Positions 8,277-18,200 of a stretch of 64,000 bases of DNA are shown piece by piece. The notes under the pieces are model-generated. The model saw nothing but the letters and a program-made list of their open reading frames with translations. It had not been told where the DNA came from and made no database searches. Made by a program: the position numbers and the translations under genes. Positions within the stretch are counted from its first letter, which is position 1. Every line of letters begins with the position of its first letter. This stretch comes from PMNU01 sp035479875 (GTDB taxonomy: Bacteria; Patescibacteriota; Saccharimonadia; Saccharimonadales; UBA4665): the NCBI GenBank assembly GCA_035479875.1, contig DATIIH010000001.1:245969-309968 (forward strand), written 5' to 3'.

Positions 8277-10038
8277 CCTGACCTAAGATTACCACAAAAT
8301 CGGCGCCTTGTGCTTGTACTTTCGGGTCAGGCAACTTCGTGGTGGCCTTGACGCCGTAGCGCTGCTCGAGGTAATGCTGGGTGAACGGCTTTTTGCCGCC
8401 CGTGAGGTCAATTATCTGCGTAGTCCCGTAGTCGGACGTGGGGGCGCTCGCTACGGCTGTCACATTGTACCCAAAAGATTTGAGCGCATCGGCCTTAGTA
8501 GCTGCTAAGCCAGGTGTAACCGTACCGTTCAAGACCTCAATCTTAGCCGCCTCTTTGGCGATGTACGGATCTTTTAGCGTGTTGCGCACAAAGTTTTGGA
8601 TGTCACTGTACACGCCAACTCCGGCGGTGGGTCGCACAATAGAAATGCCATTAATGTTGTCGGTAACCACATAGTTGTTGGGCGGGTCGGCCAGGCCGAT
8701 GGAGGTGATATTGCTGGTACCGATTCCCTTTGCAATCTGCATAAAGCGCAGCATGTCGTTAACACTAAAGTCGGTAGACACATTGCCACCAAAGTTGCTC
8801 AGCAGCTGTGAGATCTTAACCGGGTTGGTGTACGTGCCGGCAGACAGCACTTTTTGGCTGAGCGCGGTAATGAACAAACGTTGGCGCTCAGTGCGGTCGA
8901 AGTCGCCGCGGGCGCTGGCGTGGCGCGAACGGACGTACATCAGGGCGCGGAGGCCGTCAAAGTGGTTTTGGCCGGGTTGGACATTGAGGGTATACGGCTT
9001 GTGGGTGTCTTCGTTGTACATGTAGTCGAGTACAGCGTCAGCTGCGGGTACGTTAATATCTACCCCGCCCACGGTATCCACAGCTTGCTGGAAGGCAGCA
9101 AAATCGATCATGCCGTAATAATTGATGGGGATGCCGAGAATGTTGCTGACCACTTTTTCGGCCAGGTTGATGCCGTCGGTTTCGGCTTTAGCGGTGTTTT
9201 TGGAGTCGATAGAAAGGTCGTGGTACTTTTCGTTGGCGTATACGGCGTTGATCTTCATAGCGCCAAATCCGGGTGGGGTCACCCATAAGTCGCGCGGTAT
9301 GCTCAGCATCGAGGCGGTCTTGTTAACTGGGTCGACGCTGAGCACGAGCAGTGTGTCGGTGAGGTCGGGCCCTTCGTGATCACCACCGCCCTTGCCGAGC
9401 AGCAGTATATTAACGCGGCCGCTGCCCTCTCCGTTTAATAAGTCAGGGGTAACGTTGGCTTGCAGCGCGGCGGCACTACCTCCGCCCTTAAAAACGCGGT
9501 GCACGCTAAAGAAGCCCTTGGCGAACAAGAAACCGCCCATCAGGAGTGCAATAACGGCAACGGCGCTCGCGCTACGCAGCGACCATCTGCGGACTTTGCC
9601 CCATTTAGTAAGCGGTTCTTTGAGCTTGCGCTTACGCTTACTTTTTTTGACGGGTTCCAGTGGACCGCCAGGTAGCGTCATATGTAGGAGCGACTGCTGT
9701 GGGATACCGGGCGTTGGGCGTGGGATCGCATTTGGAGCTGGCGATGACTGGCTAACAAACATGCCATCTACGGCGTGTTTTTGAGGCCGTATGACCTCTG
9801 GCTCGTGCTCGTGCTTCAGCTGCGGCGATACCACGTGATAGCCGCTGGGACGCGCGAAATCATCCAAACGGCGTTGCTTTTTTGCCCCGCCGCCTGACGG
9901 ACGCAAACGATTCCCTATAAAGCTGTGGTGTGTTTGTTCGGGAGCTATAGGTGTTTGTTGCTGGTTTGGGCCGCTAAAGAACCCATCGATTGCCTGCGGC
10001 CGCGGGGCGTGGCGCGGGCGCTTTCGGAACTCATGCAT
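8257..10038 (-). CDS. LytR-CpsA-Psr (LCP) family protein with LytR_C domain
   Basis: 593 residues. LCP enzymes transfer undecaprenyl-linked glycopolymers onto peptidoglycan or protein. Order: a long disordered cytoplasmic segment (1-150), one transmembrane helix (~156-176), the LCP domain (~208-370) with the DLTDTLLVLSV and SIPRDLWV motifs and Arg-rich MYVRSRHASARGDFDRTERQ, then a LytR C-terminal domain (~505-590). The N-terminal tail repeats a short motif: RPQAIDGFF near 14-21 and RPQKHAVDGMF near 84-94, with a weaker RRLDDF near 56-61. First gene of an operon with the overlapping membrane protein. Confidence 0.93.
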   Translation of the reverse strand: MHEFRKRPRHAPRPQAIDGFFSGPNQQQTPIAPEQTHHSFIGNRLRPSGGGAKKQRRLDDFARPSGYHVVSPQLKHEHEPEVIRPQKHAVDGMFVSQSSPAPNAIPRPTPGIPQQSLLHMTLPGGPLEPVKKSKRKRKLKEPLTKWGKVRRWSLRSASAVAVIALLMGGFLFAKGFFSVHRVFKGGGSAAALQANVTPDLLNGEGSGRVNILLLGKGGGDHEGPDLTDTLLVLSVDPVNKTASMLSIPRDLWVTPPGFGAMKINAVYANEKYHDLSIDSKNTAKAETDGINLAEKVVSNILGIPINYYGMIDFAAFQQAVDTVGGVDINVPAADAVLDYMYNEDTHKPYTLNVQPGQNHFDGLRALMYVRSRHASARGDFDRTERQRLFITALSQKVLSAGTYTNPVKISQLLSNFGGNVSTDFSVNDMLRFMQIAKGIGTSNITSIGLADPPNNYVVTDNINGISIVRPTAGVGVYSDIQNFVRNTLKDPYIAKEAAKIEVLNGTVTPGLAATKADALKSFGYNVTAVASAPTSDYGTTQIIDLTGGKKPFTQHYLEQRYGVKATTKLPDPKVQAQGADFVVILGQDAASTN

Positions 10039-10051
10039 AACAATGGTATCT

Positions 10052-10080
10052 AGTATACCGGCTTAGGCAACCAGCGTAAA
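10052..10080 (-). promoter_or_regulatory. Promoter of the LCP gene
   Basis: TTTACG (10080-10075), 17-bp spacer, TATACT (10057-10052), minus strand. The start codon is 13 nt beyond the -10, predicting a leader of only ~6 nt with no Shine-Dalgarno. Confidence 0.65.
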
Positions 10081-10138
10081 CCCTATACATAACCACTTTG
10101 GCAACCACGGAAGACACACCCCAGTGCGTAGGTGAAGT

Positions 10139-12250
10139 TTATTGGGCCCAGTAGAAGTATTGCTTGTCACCACCGCTCGTGTTGCCGCTCTGGCGGAACG
10201 CAATAGTAAAGCCGGCCGCGTTGTGGTTCGGCGCGCTGTTAGGTGTTTGGTTCCACTCGGCAAAATACGAGCCTGCCACACTGGATATTGTGTAGGCCAG
10301 CACGCCGCAGGCAGTAATGACGCTGGCACAGGCAGTGGAGGTAGTATGATTAGTACCGTTATCGATAGCGAGGTCATTAAGCTCTGTCCAGTTCGGAGCG
10401 CCACCTGGCAAGCCGGTAGTGGTGGCGACCGCCGATGCGGCGTTAGGCAGTGTGGTGGCACCAGGCACGCCATAAAAGGCATGGCCGGCGAACAGATCAG
10501 CAATGATGAGTTCGTTGGTTGCCGTGCAAAAGAACTCACCACCGCGCAATAACAAGTCGGTTGTGGGGGTTGTACATATCGACGCTGTCAGCGTTGGCGT
10601 ATCTTGAGGGCCGTTCGTAGTGCCAGAAGCCGGTATCTGCGCGCTTACTGAATTCTCCACGGGTCCTGAGCCGGTTATGGCAGGTGCGCCAGCGTCCATA
10701 TTCTGGACTTCTAATAAGTCGAAGGCAAAGGCGTTCAACGGATTGGCGCCGTTGGCAACCGTTACTGTTAGGCTCGTTACGGCTTTGATATTCACCGCAT
10801 ACTCTGCGGCAGATTCGGACGCTATGCCGGAAGCAAAATTATTGGGGAGGTTTGGAAAATTTACGCTCGGATTAGCCGTGGGGGCAATCCAGGTGTCCGA
10901 ACCGCTCGGCCCGGTATCGGTGACGCCAGTATTGTTACCGAGCGCTATGCCATTGGTGCCGCCCGATGCGGACTGGGCGAACAGTAGTATCATGGCGTTA
11001 CCTGCGGTTGGCGCTATGGTAATAGTTATGTTATTTACGCCTGACGACGCGGTCTTAACGCCGCGATATGTTTCACCAACTATGGCGATTACCGCGTCAT
11101 CCACAAACTGCCACGACCGGGCTTCTTTAAAGACCACCGCACCACTCTGGTCGGTGAACGTGAGCGGATCAATCTGATAAAAAGCAGGGCTTACCAACGG
11201 CGGAGTAAACTGATAGTGCATAACCTGGGTGCTGCCAGCCTTCCAGTCGACGTCCCATGTGAGGGCCGGCTTGCCATCTTGTGCAGTCTGGGTCGCTGCG
11301 GGTAATGGCATACTCACCTTGAAGGCTGCTGCGGGTAATACTTCCTTTACCTGTCCCACAAAATCCTGGTTAACGTGCACCGTAATTTCCATACCATAGT
11401 CGCTGGATGGGAACAAACGCGTCACCGAATTACGGGCCACATCAAACGGCGCGGCGCTGGCGACCTTAAAGGTATCAGTGAGCGAATAACCACTGTCGGC
11501 AAGTGTTGCGGTTACGGTATATGTCCCCTCGCCTTTGGTTTGGTACGATGTGGTGTAATCTGGCTGGTTACTAAAGGAGTCGCCTTTGCAACTATCCGAT
11601 TGCATCACCGGAACCGAGGTGCTCTGGCCGTCAGGATCGGTGACCGTCGCGGTCAGCGGCGCCTTACAAACGGTGTTACCCCTGGTGTTCACCACCCCAA
11701 ACTGCAATTGTGCGGTTTGGCCAGGGACATACACCGACTTATCGGTGTTCAGGGCCAAGGCTCCCCAGGTAAACGTCGTTTTCTGCTTAAAGGGTTGGCC
11801 GGTGTTGGTTTGACCGGTAACGGTGACATCATACGTGCCAGCTCGGGGCGGGCGGCCGTTATCGTCGAGCGTAACATCGTAATCGCTGCCGTCCGGGGTT
11901 ACCACGGCTGTTTCTGGCGTATTCAGCCCGTCGTAGAGCACGGTGGCCTGTGGTAAGCTGTCGGCAAAGACACGTTGTGACAGCAGGCTGGTGCGCTTCC
12001 CTGGCCCGAGGTGCAAATGCACAACTGGTCGCTCGCCCACGCCAAACATCTTCTTTTGCGGCTTGAATGATACGTTGGCGGGCAACGGCCGGCCCGGCTG
12101 CAACGGCCACCCAAGAGTCAGTACCAAGAGTACGACGAAGCCAAGCAGTATACTGGCTACCGCCGCACGCCGCATCCAGCGCTGCTGGTGTGCCCTGCCC
12201 CTAGCCGTGAACATCGCCCGGTAGTGGCGCTTCTTGTGCAACCCTCTCAT
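10139..12250 (-). CDS. Membrane-anchored surface protein with Ig-like/MG2-like domains, 703 aa
   Basis: A basic cytoplasmic head (1-28), one transmembrane helix (~29-48), then an all-extracellular beta-rich protein. Residues ~150-270 resemble bacterial macroglobulin/Ig-like modules (LNTDKSVYVPGQTAQLQFGV, then TATVTDPDGQSTSVPV). The second half (~390-700) is Gly/Ala/Asn/Thr-rich and ends in YYFYW-like aromatic residues without an LPXTG sorting signal. No enzyme motif. It lies directly downstream of the 3322-aa protein in the same direction (37-bp gap) and may be co-expressed with it. Function is probably structural or adhesive; inferred only. Confidence 0.75.
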   Translation of the reverse strand: MRGLHKKRHYRAMFTARGRAHQQRWMRRAAVASILLGFVVLLVLTLGWPLQPGRPLPANVSFKPQKKMFGVGERPVVHLHLGPGKRTSLLSQRVFADSLPQATVLYDGLNTPETAVVTPDGSDYDVTLDDNGRPPRAGTYDVTVTGQTNTGQPFKQKTTFTWGALALNTDKSVYVPGQTAQLQFGVVNTRGNTVCKAPLTATVTDPDGQSTSVPVMQSDSCKGDSFSNQPDYTTSYQTKGEGTYTVTATLADSGYSLTDTFKVASAAPFDVARNSVTRLFPSSDYGMEITVHVNQDFVGQVKEVLPAAAFKVSMPLPAATQTAQDGKPALTWDVDWKAGSTQVMHYQFTPPLVSPAFYQIDPLTFTDQSGAVVFKEARSWQFVDDAVIAIVGETYRGVKTASSGVNNITITIAPTAGNAMILLFAQSASGGTNGIALGNNTGVTDTGPSGSDTWIAPTANPSVNFPNLPNNFASGIASESAAEYAVNIKAVTSLTVTVANGANPLNAFAFDLLEVQNMDAGAPAITGSGPVENSVSAQIPASGTTNGPQDTPTLTASICTTPTTDLLLRGGEFFCTATNELIIADLFAGHAFYGVPGATTLPNAASAVATTTGLPGGAPNWTELNDLAIDNGTNHTTSTACASVITACGVLAYTISSVAGSYFAEWNQTPNSAPNHNAAGFTIAFRQSGNTSGGDKQYFYWAQ

Positions 12251-12287
12251 GCTTTTATGGTACCATTTTGCGTGCCCTGCTTAAACG

Positions 12288-15200
12288 TTAGTACTTGCTG
12301 AGGTAGTTAAAGGTGATGTCACCAACCTCTACGATGCCTGTTGTGGCTGGAGCAGTCATCTTAATATCGATTGTCGCGACACTGCCGGCGGTAAAGACGC
12401 CGCCCGTGATAGAAGCCGTACACTTGTTACCCCAGGTGGTAACTGAGAGTGGCGAGAGGTCGGCCGACGTTACGACCGCGTTGTTGTCGGTACCATATAC
12501 GGTCATGTTTACGAGGTTGGTCGAGCTGGCCGAGGCAAAGACGTCGAGACACACGGTTTGGCCAGTAGGCCATCCAGAGAAGTCACTCGGCACCAACCAT
12601 TTGACCCAAACGTCGTAGTCCTGGGCCGTGCCTTGCGTTGTGGCCCACTTGTAGTAGTTACGGAAGGATGTACCGGACGCCTGGGTGTTATCGCTCGTCA
12701 TGGTACCACTGTTGCTGGTCGTGTCGGCCGACAAGACCGCACCAGGGTACTCGGCCGAGAACGTGACTGAGCGGGTGTGGCGGGCCGTGCCGTTGAGCGT
12801 AGGCTCATAGGTCGAGCTAAAGGTCATGTTGTTGGTGGAGTCACCGATGCGGATCGAGTTACCGGCCACGGTTATAGCGCCAGCGGTCGTACCAATAGTA
12901 AGGGTGTTGGTGTTGGTAGTTGCAATCAGGATAGTACCGCTGGTGGCAGCTTGCATAGATACTGCGGTGGCGCCATTACCACCTTGGATAAGTGTAGTGT
13001 TGGCCGTTGCGGCGATCGAACCGATAGTCACCGAGTTAGTGCCAGCGGGGGTGCCATCGCCAATGTGGATCACCTTAGCGCCGGTACCTGCGGTGTTGCC
13101 AGTACCGATATTGAGGGTGTCGGTGTTGCCAGTGAGCGTGTTGCCGCTGAATAGGTTAAGGGTACGGCTGGCGTCGGCGTCCACATTGCCCACATCCACC
13201 TGGGTGACGCGGTCGTTGTTAGCGAGACTTAGTGTGGCAGTGCCGTTAGTGCCGGCTGCACCAGACAAAATGTTCACCGCGATACTATTAGCAGTGGACT
13301 GGCCGCCACCGTTGCCAATATTGATCGTTTGAGTGTTAGTAGTACTAGGGTTAGCGCTACCTATGTTGATAATGTTGGTGGCGGTGGATTGGCCGAGGGT
13401 TAGAGTGCCGGTTTGAGTAGTCAGACCGACGGTGATCGTCTGGGCTGCAGCACCCGTGGTACCGATGTTAATGGCTGTGCCGCCAAACAGGTTGGTGGTG
13501 GTAGCGTTGCCATTACCCAAGTTAACTGTGGCTGCATTGGCAGCACCAATACTCACCGTGCCACTTGCAGCAGTGTTGTCGTCGAGCGAGATCGTCTTAC
13601 CGCTGGCTGCAGTAACCGTCACACCGTTGGTACCAAACAGGGTGAGAGCGTTACTTCCGGTGTTGGCAATGTCTTGCACGGTAGTGCCAGTGAACTGGAT
13701 GCCGTCACCGCCTAAGGTGCCGTTGAACAGCACGCCGGTGGTCAACGTACCACCACTTTGGGTGATGTTAATAGCGTTGGTAGTCGTACCTAGGGTGTTG
13801 GTGATGTTTAGGCCGTTGGTGGTGGTACCGCCGGAGGCGTTACGGTTAACGAATACGCCGTTGGTTTGAGTGCCCGAAGTGTTCTTGAGATTGATAGTGT
13901 GGGCATCAGTGGTGGCAGTAGTCGTTTGAGTATAGATACCGGCGTTAGACAGGTCGAACATGTCGACGCCGTTGGCCTGCATCTGTAAGAAGTTGCCGGG
14001 TTGAGTGCTAGAAGTTACGTTGGCCTGGTAAGAGGTAACAACCGTACTGGCGTCAGTAGTTCCAGTAGTGTCGACAACCACGCCCTCAATAGTGTTGCCC
14101 GACAGGCCAGAGGTGTCGCTAACGACAATCTTCTGGTTTTGAAGGTCAAAGTTACCGACAGTGTTAGAGTTGTCTAGGCTTTGGATGTTGTAGCTGTTAA
14201 CCGAGGTTGATGGGCCAGCTGTGCTAGTGATGTTTTGGGCAACACAGAAGCGTCCGGTGGTGCAAGCACCCGCACCGGTGCTGCCTACGCTTACGCGGTT
14301 GGGGTTAGTTTGGACCGTAAACGCTTGGGCATTGCTGCTGTTCTGCACCTCAAAGGCGCTGTCCCCAGCTCCAGAGGCACCAACCACGAGCAAGCCGTGA
14401 CCACCGACGCCGGCGCTAGCTACCTGAGTGATCTTAGCGGCCGATACAGTGGTGCCGGTGCCAATGATGTTGTAGTTAGCGGTTTGGGGAGAGGCAGATT
14501 GGTTCTGGATGTAACCATTCGCACCACTACAGTTGCCAGTGCTCAGACAGATGGTACCAGCGGCGTCTGGGAAAGTATAGGCACGGGTTGCGGTCAACAG
14601 CGAGGTGTCGAGTTGGATAGTGTGTGTGTTGGCGATGTTAGGAGCGGTTGTAATGCTCAACTGGTGTCCGTTAGCATCGTCAATATTGAGCTGGCCCGCG
14701 ATGCTGTTAGCAGTGCTACCAACCGTAATGGTTGCGCCGCCAGTACAACCACCACTGTTGGAGCCGGTAACCGACAGGGCGCCGTTGAATGAGAATCCGC
14801 CCACGCTCGAGCCGGCGTTACAATAGAAGTCCAAAATGTCAGTAGAGGTATCACCAGCCTCCAGGGCTAGAGCGCGCTTACCGCTGGCTGCCTGAACGAG
14901 CACTTGAGCGGCACTTGTAATCGTGTTGCCAACCATGTTGCCGAATATAGCCTTGCTATTAAGTGTATCCGCCGTAAAAATACTGGTGCTTGCGGCGGCA
15001 TTTTGGATCTGGAATGCCGTCGTGGAGTCAGTAATGTTCTGGAAAACTGACGGTGAGGTGACCACGCCGTTTAGCTGCAGCTTAGAGTTAGTGAATGGCT
15101 GGGCAATACCGGTGCTTACCTGCTCGAACTGGACAGCGTCTAGGTAGAATGTCCGGGCCAAAGCGGGAGCATCGGTCTCTTTCCAGTACAAGTAGGTTGG

Positions 15201-18200
15201 TGCTGGCGAAGCGGCAGTAGTAAACGAACAGCTAAAGCGTACCCAGCCAGTCATGCTGGCAGTCACCGACTGCGAACTTAGGCTCGGGGATGGCGTACAG
15301 CTGTGGTCGGAGCCGTTGTTGTAGCCAAAGCCCCAGTTCGTCGTAAGGTCGGTACCTGCGGTCTGCTTAATATCAAAGGACAGGACGTACTGGGTGTTAG
15401 CCGAGAAGCTTGAGGGAGTATACTTCACCCCATCACCAACGGCCGTGGAGGTCAGGGCTACCTTGAGCGACGAGCCACCGATGTAGTGTTGGGCAGTGTC
15501 GGGAGCCTGCGTGCCCGTAGCACCGGCAAGAAGAGCCCAACCAGAAGTTGTACCCTCAAAGCTACCGTTGCCGTTGTCGATAAGCGTGTTGAGCGGTGTA
15601 GTGTCACCTACAAAGACGGCACTGCCATTGGCAGACTGAAGTTGGAAGGCGGCGGTAGAGTTCGTGGTCGTCTGGAAGAGCGAGTTGCCATTAGCCGTTA
15701 AGTTCTGCGTCACCGTAGCCGCCCCGTTAATAGTAGTAGTGACACCACTCTTGCTAATGGATACCGCGTTGGCATTGCCCGTACCTAGGTTCAAAGCAGC
15801 TGCACCACCGGCGTCTACGCTCAGGGCGGTAGCGCCATTGCTAGCAACAGATGGGGTAATGACACTAGTGCCAAAGTAGCCGGTGCGGAAAGCGGTAGCG
15901 CTGAGGCCAAGGTCAATGGTGTTGTTAGCGGTAGGCTGAATGAGCTTAGAGACATTGAGTGAGCCGGTGTTGTCAAAATAATCTTGGAGGGCTGGAGAAC
16001 CAGTGGAGTCGTAGACGTCGATGACGTGAGCAGCCGTGCCGGTGGTGCCCTTGACCGTAAGCGCTACGACGCTGTTGGCTGTCGGCGCGATAGTGTTGGT
16101 GGCGGTCGTGCCGGGCACCTGTTGGATGTAGCTACCACTCCCTGGGGTGAGCTGTACGGTACCACTGGCAGCTGGGAACGTAATGGTGTTAGCTCCAGAG
16201 GGTGCGGTGAAGTTGAGGGTGGTAGTGTTACCGCCGCTGCCAACGACAAAGGTGGAACTGTTGCCGCCTACAATACTAGTGGTCTGCGTGGCCAGGCCCA
16301 GGGCGAGACCGCCAGCGCCTTGGATGGTGAGGAGACCGGTGGTGGTGGAGAAGGTGGAGGCGCCCGTAGTAGTTAGGTTGCCAATGTTGGTAAGATTGCC
16401 GCTGTTGTCGACGCGCGTGACGCTGTTGGTTTGCAGCGCGCCGCCGGTGCTGTTTATATTACCGCTAGCAGTTGCCGTACCCGTTACAGCGATACCCGAG
16501 ACGGTCACGCCGAAGTACGTGGTGGAGCCACCGTTGTTTTGGACCTCGAGCAAGTTGGCACCGATTGGCGAGCTGGCGTCGCGCACCGTAAGTGCACCGC
16601 GCGTGCCGTCTACCACGATCTCGGGGTTGGTCGAATTGTCATACGCCGTTTGAAGCGTCGAGCCTACGCCGGCACAGTTGCCAGAACTGGTACAAACGGT
16701 GTAGCCGGTGCCGGCAGACAGCGCCGGGAATTTAATTGTGGTATTAGCCGTAGGTGTCACAAAGCCGATGGTGGTGGTATTAACGCCATTTGTGGCAGTA
16801 ATCACACTGGCGTCGGTTCCCTGAAGCGTGAAGCTTTGACCAACGCCGCCAACAGTTAAAGCTGCATTTGGTGTAATTGTATTGACGGTGAGCGTGCCAC
16901 CAATGCTGGCATTGTTGGTTACACTAAGCGCCGTGCCAGCAGCCGTGAAAGACGAAGCACCGGTGAACGTATTAGCTGTAGAGCCGCTCTGGGTGTATCC
17001 ACCACTGGTGGTGATGCCGCTCACGCCCGTGAGATTACCGCCGGTAGACACATTGAGGCCGCCAGCCGACGTCACCTGGAACGTGCCCGTACCGTTGCCA
17101 ATTGCCGTGTTGGCCGTACCGCTGGTGTTGATGTTGGCGGCGCCAGTGACTGTTAAGCCGGTGAGCGTGCCAACACCAGTAATATTGCCGAACGAACCGC
17201 TAGCAAGATCGGCATTGGCGATTGTGTTGTCTAGAATCTTACCGCTGGTAACCGCACCGGTAGCAATCGTAGCCACAGCGCCAGAACTCAATGTAACGTC
17301 GCCGCTCAAACTTTGGTTGACCCAGGCGGTACCGTTATATTGCAAGATGTTGCCGCTGGCTACCGAGCTAGTTGTTACCGTTACACCTTGCAGCTTAGCA
17401 ATCGTGGGGTTGGGGAAGCTGCCTGTAAGGTCGCCGCCTGCGGAACCGGCTGCAGCACAGTTGCCGCTCGTCAAACAAAAGCTCGTCGCGCCGGAGCCAG
17501 GATCGGGTATGGTGTACACCGTGTCCTGGCCAAGCGCTGCCGTTTGGACCGTACCAATATTGCTGGAACCGTCATTTAATACTAAGCCTCCTTGCACCGC
17601 AGCAGTGCCGATGGTCGCTGTAGCGCCTTGGACCGTTAGTGTACCTGAGAATGTCGGGCTGTTAGCAACGTTAAGTGTTACGGTGCCGCCTGAGCCCAAA
17701 GTAATGCTCCCGCCGCCAGTGAGGTTGGTGCCTGCACTGACGCTGATGCTGGTGTTGCCCTGAACGGCGGTGTTAGCGCCCGAACCATACGTAACGCTGA
17801 GTGTCGGCGTGCTACCTTCACCGCTGTTTCCAGTAGTGCTGAGGCCCGTCAGCGTGCCCAAGCTATCTACATAATTACCGGTGGTGTCGGTGCCGAGGGC
17901 TACCGAGTTGGCTTGTATGGTTACCGCGCCCGTGCTCGAAACAGCGACGTCGCCGCTAAAGGTGGCGAACGTGGGTACGCCGCTGCCGTTAGCAATCAAT
18001 ACCTGGCCACCAGTGCCGGCCCCAGTTACTTGTAATGTGCCCGTACCGTTGCCGTACAGCACACCGTTAGTAGTGAACGTGCCGGCACCAGTGCCGCCGT
18101 TGGCAACGGTTAATGCATTCGTGAGCGTCAATGTGCCGGTGAGTGTTACGGCTGAACCGGACTGCGTTAGTACTGAGTCACCGATCGTGCTGGTGCCCGT

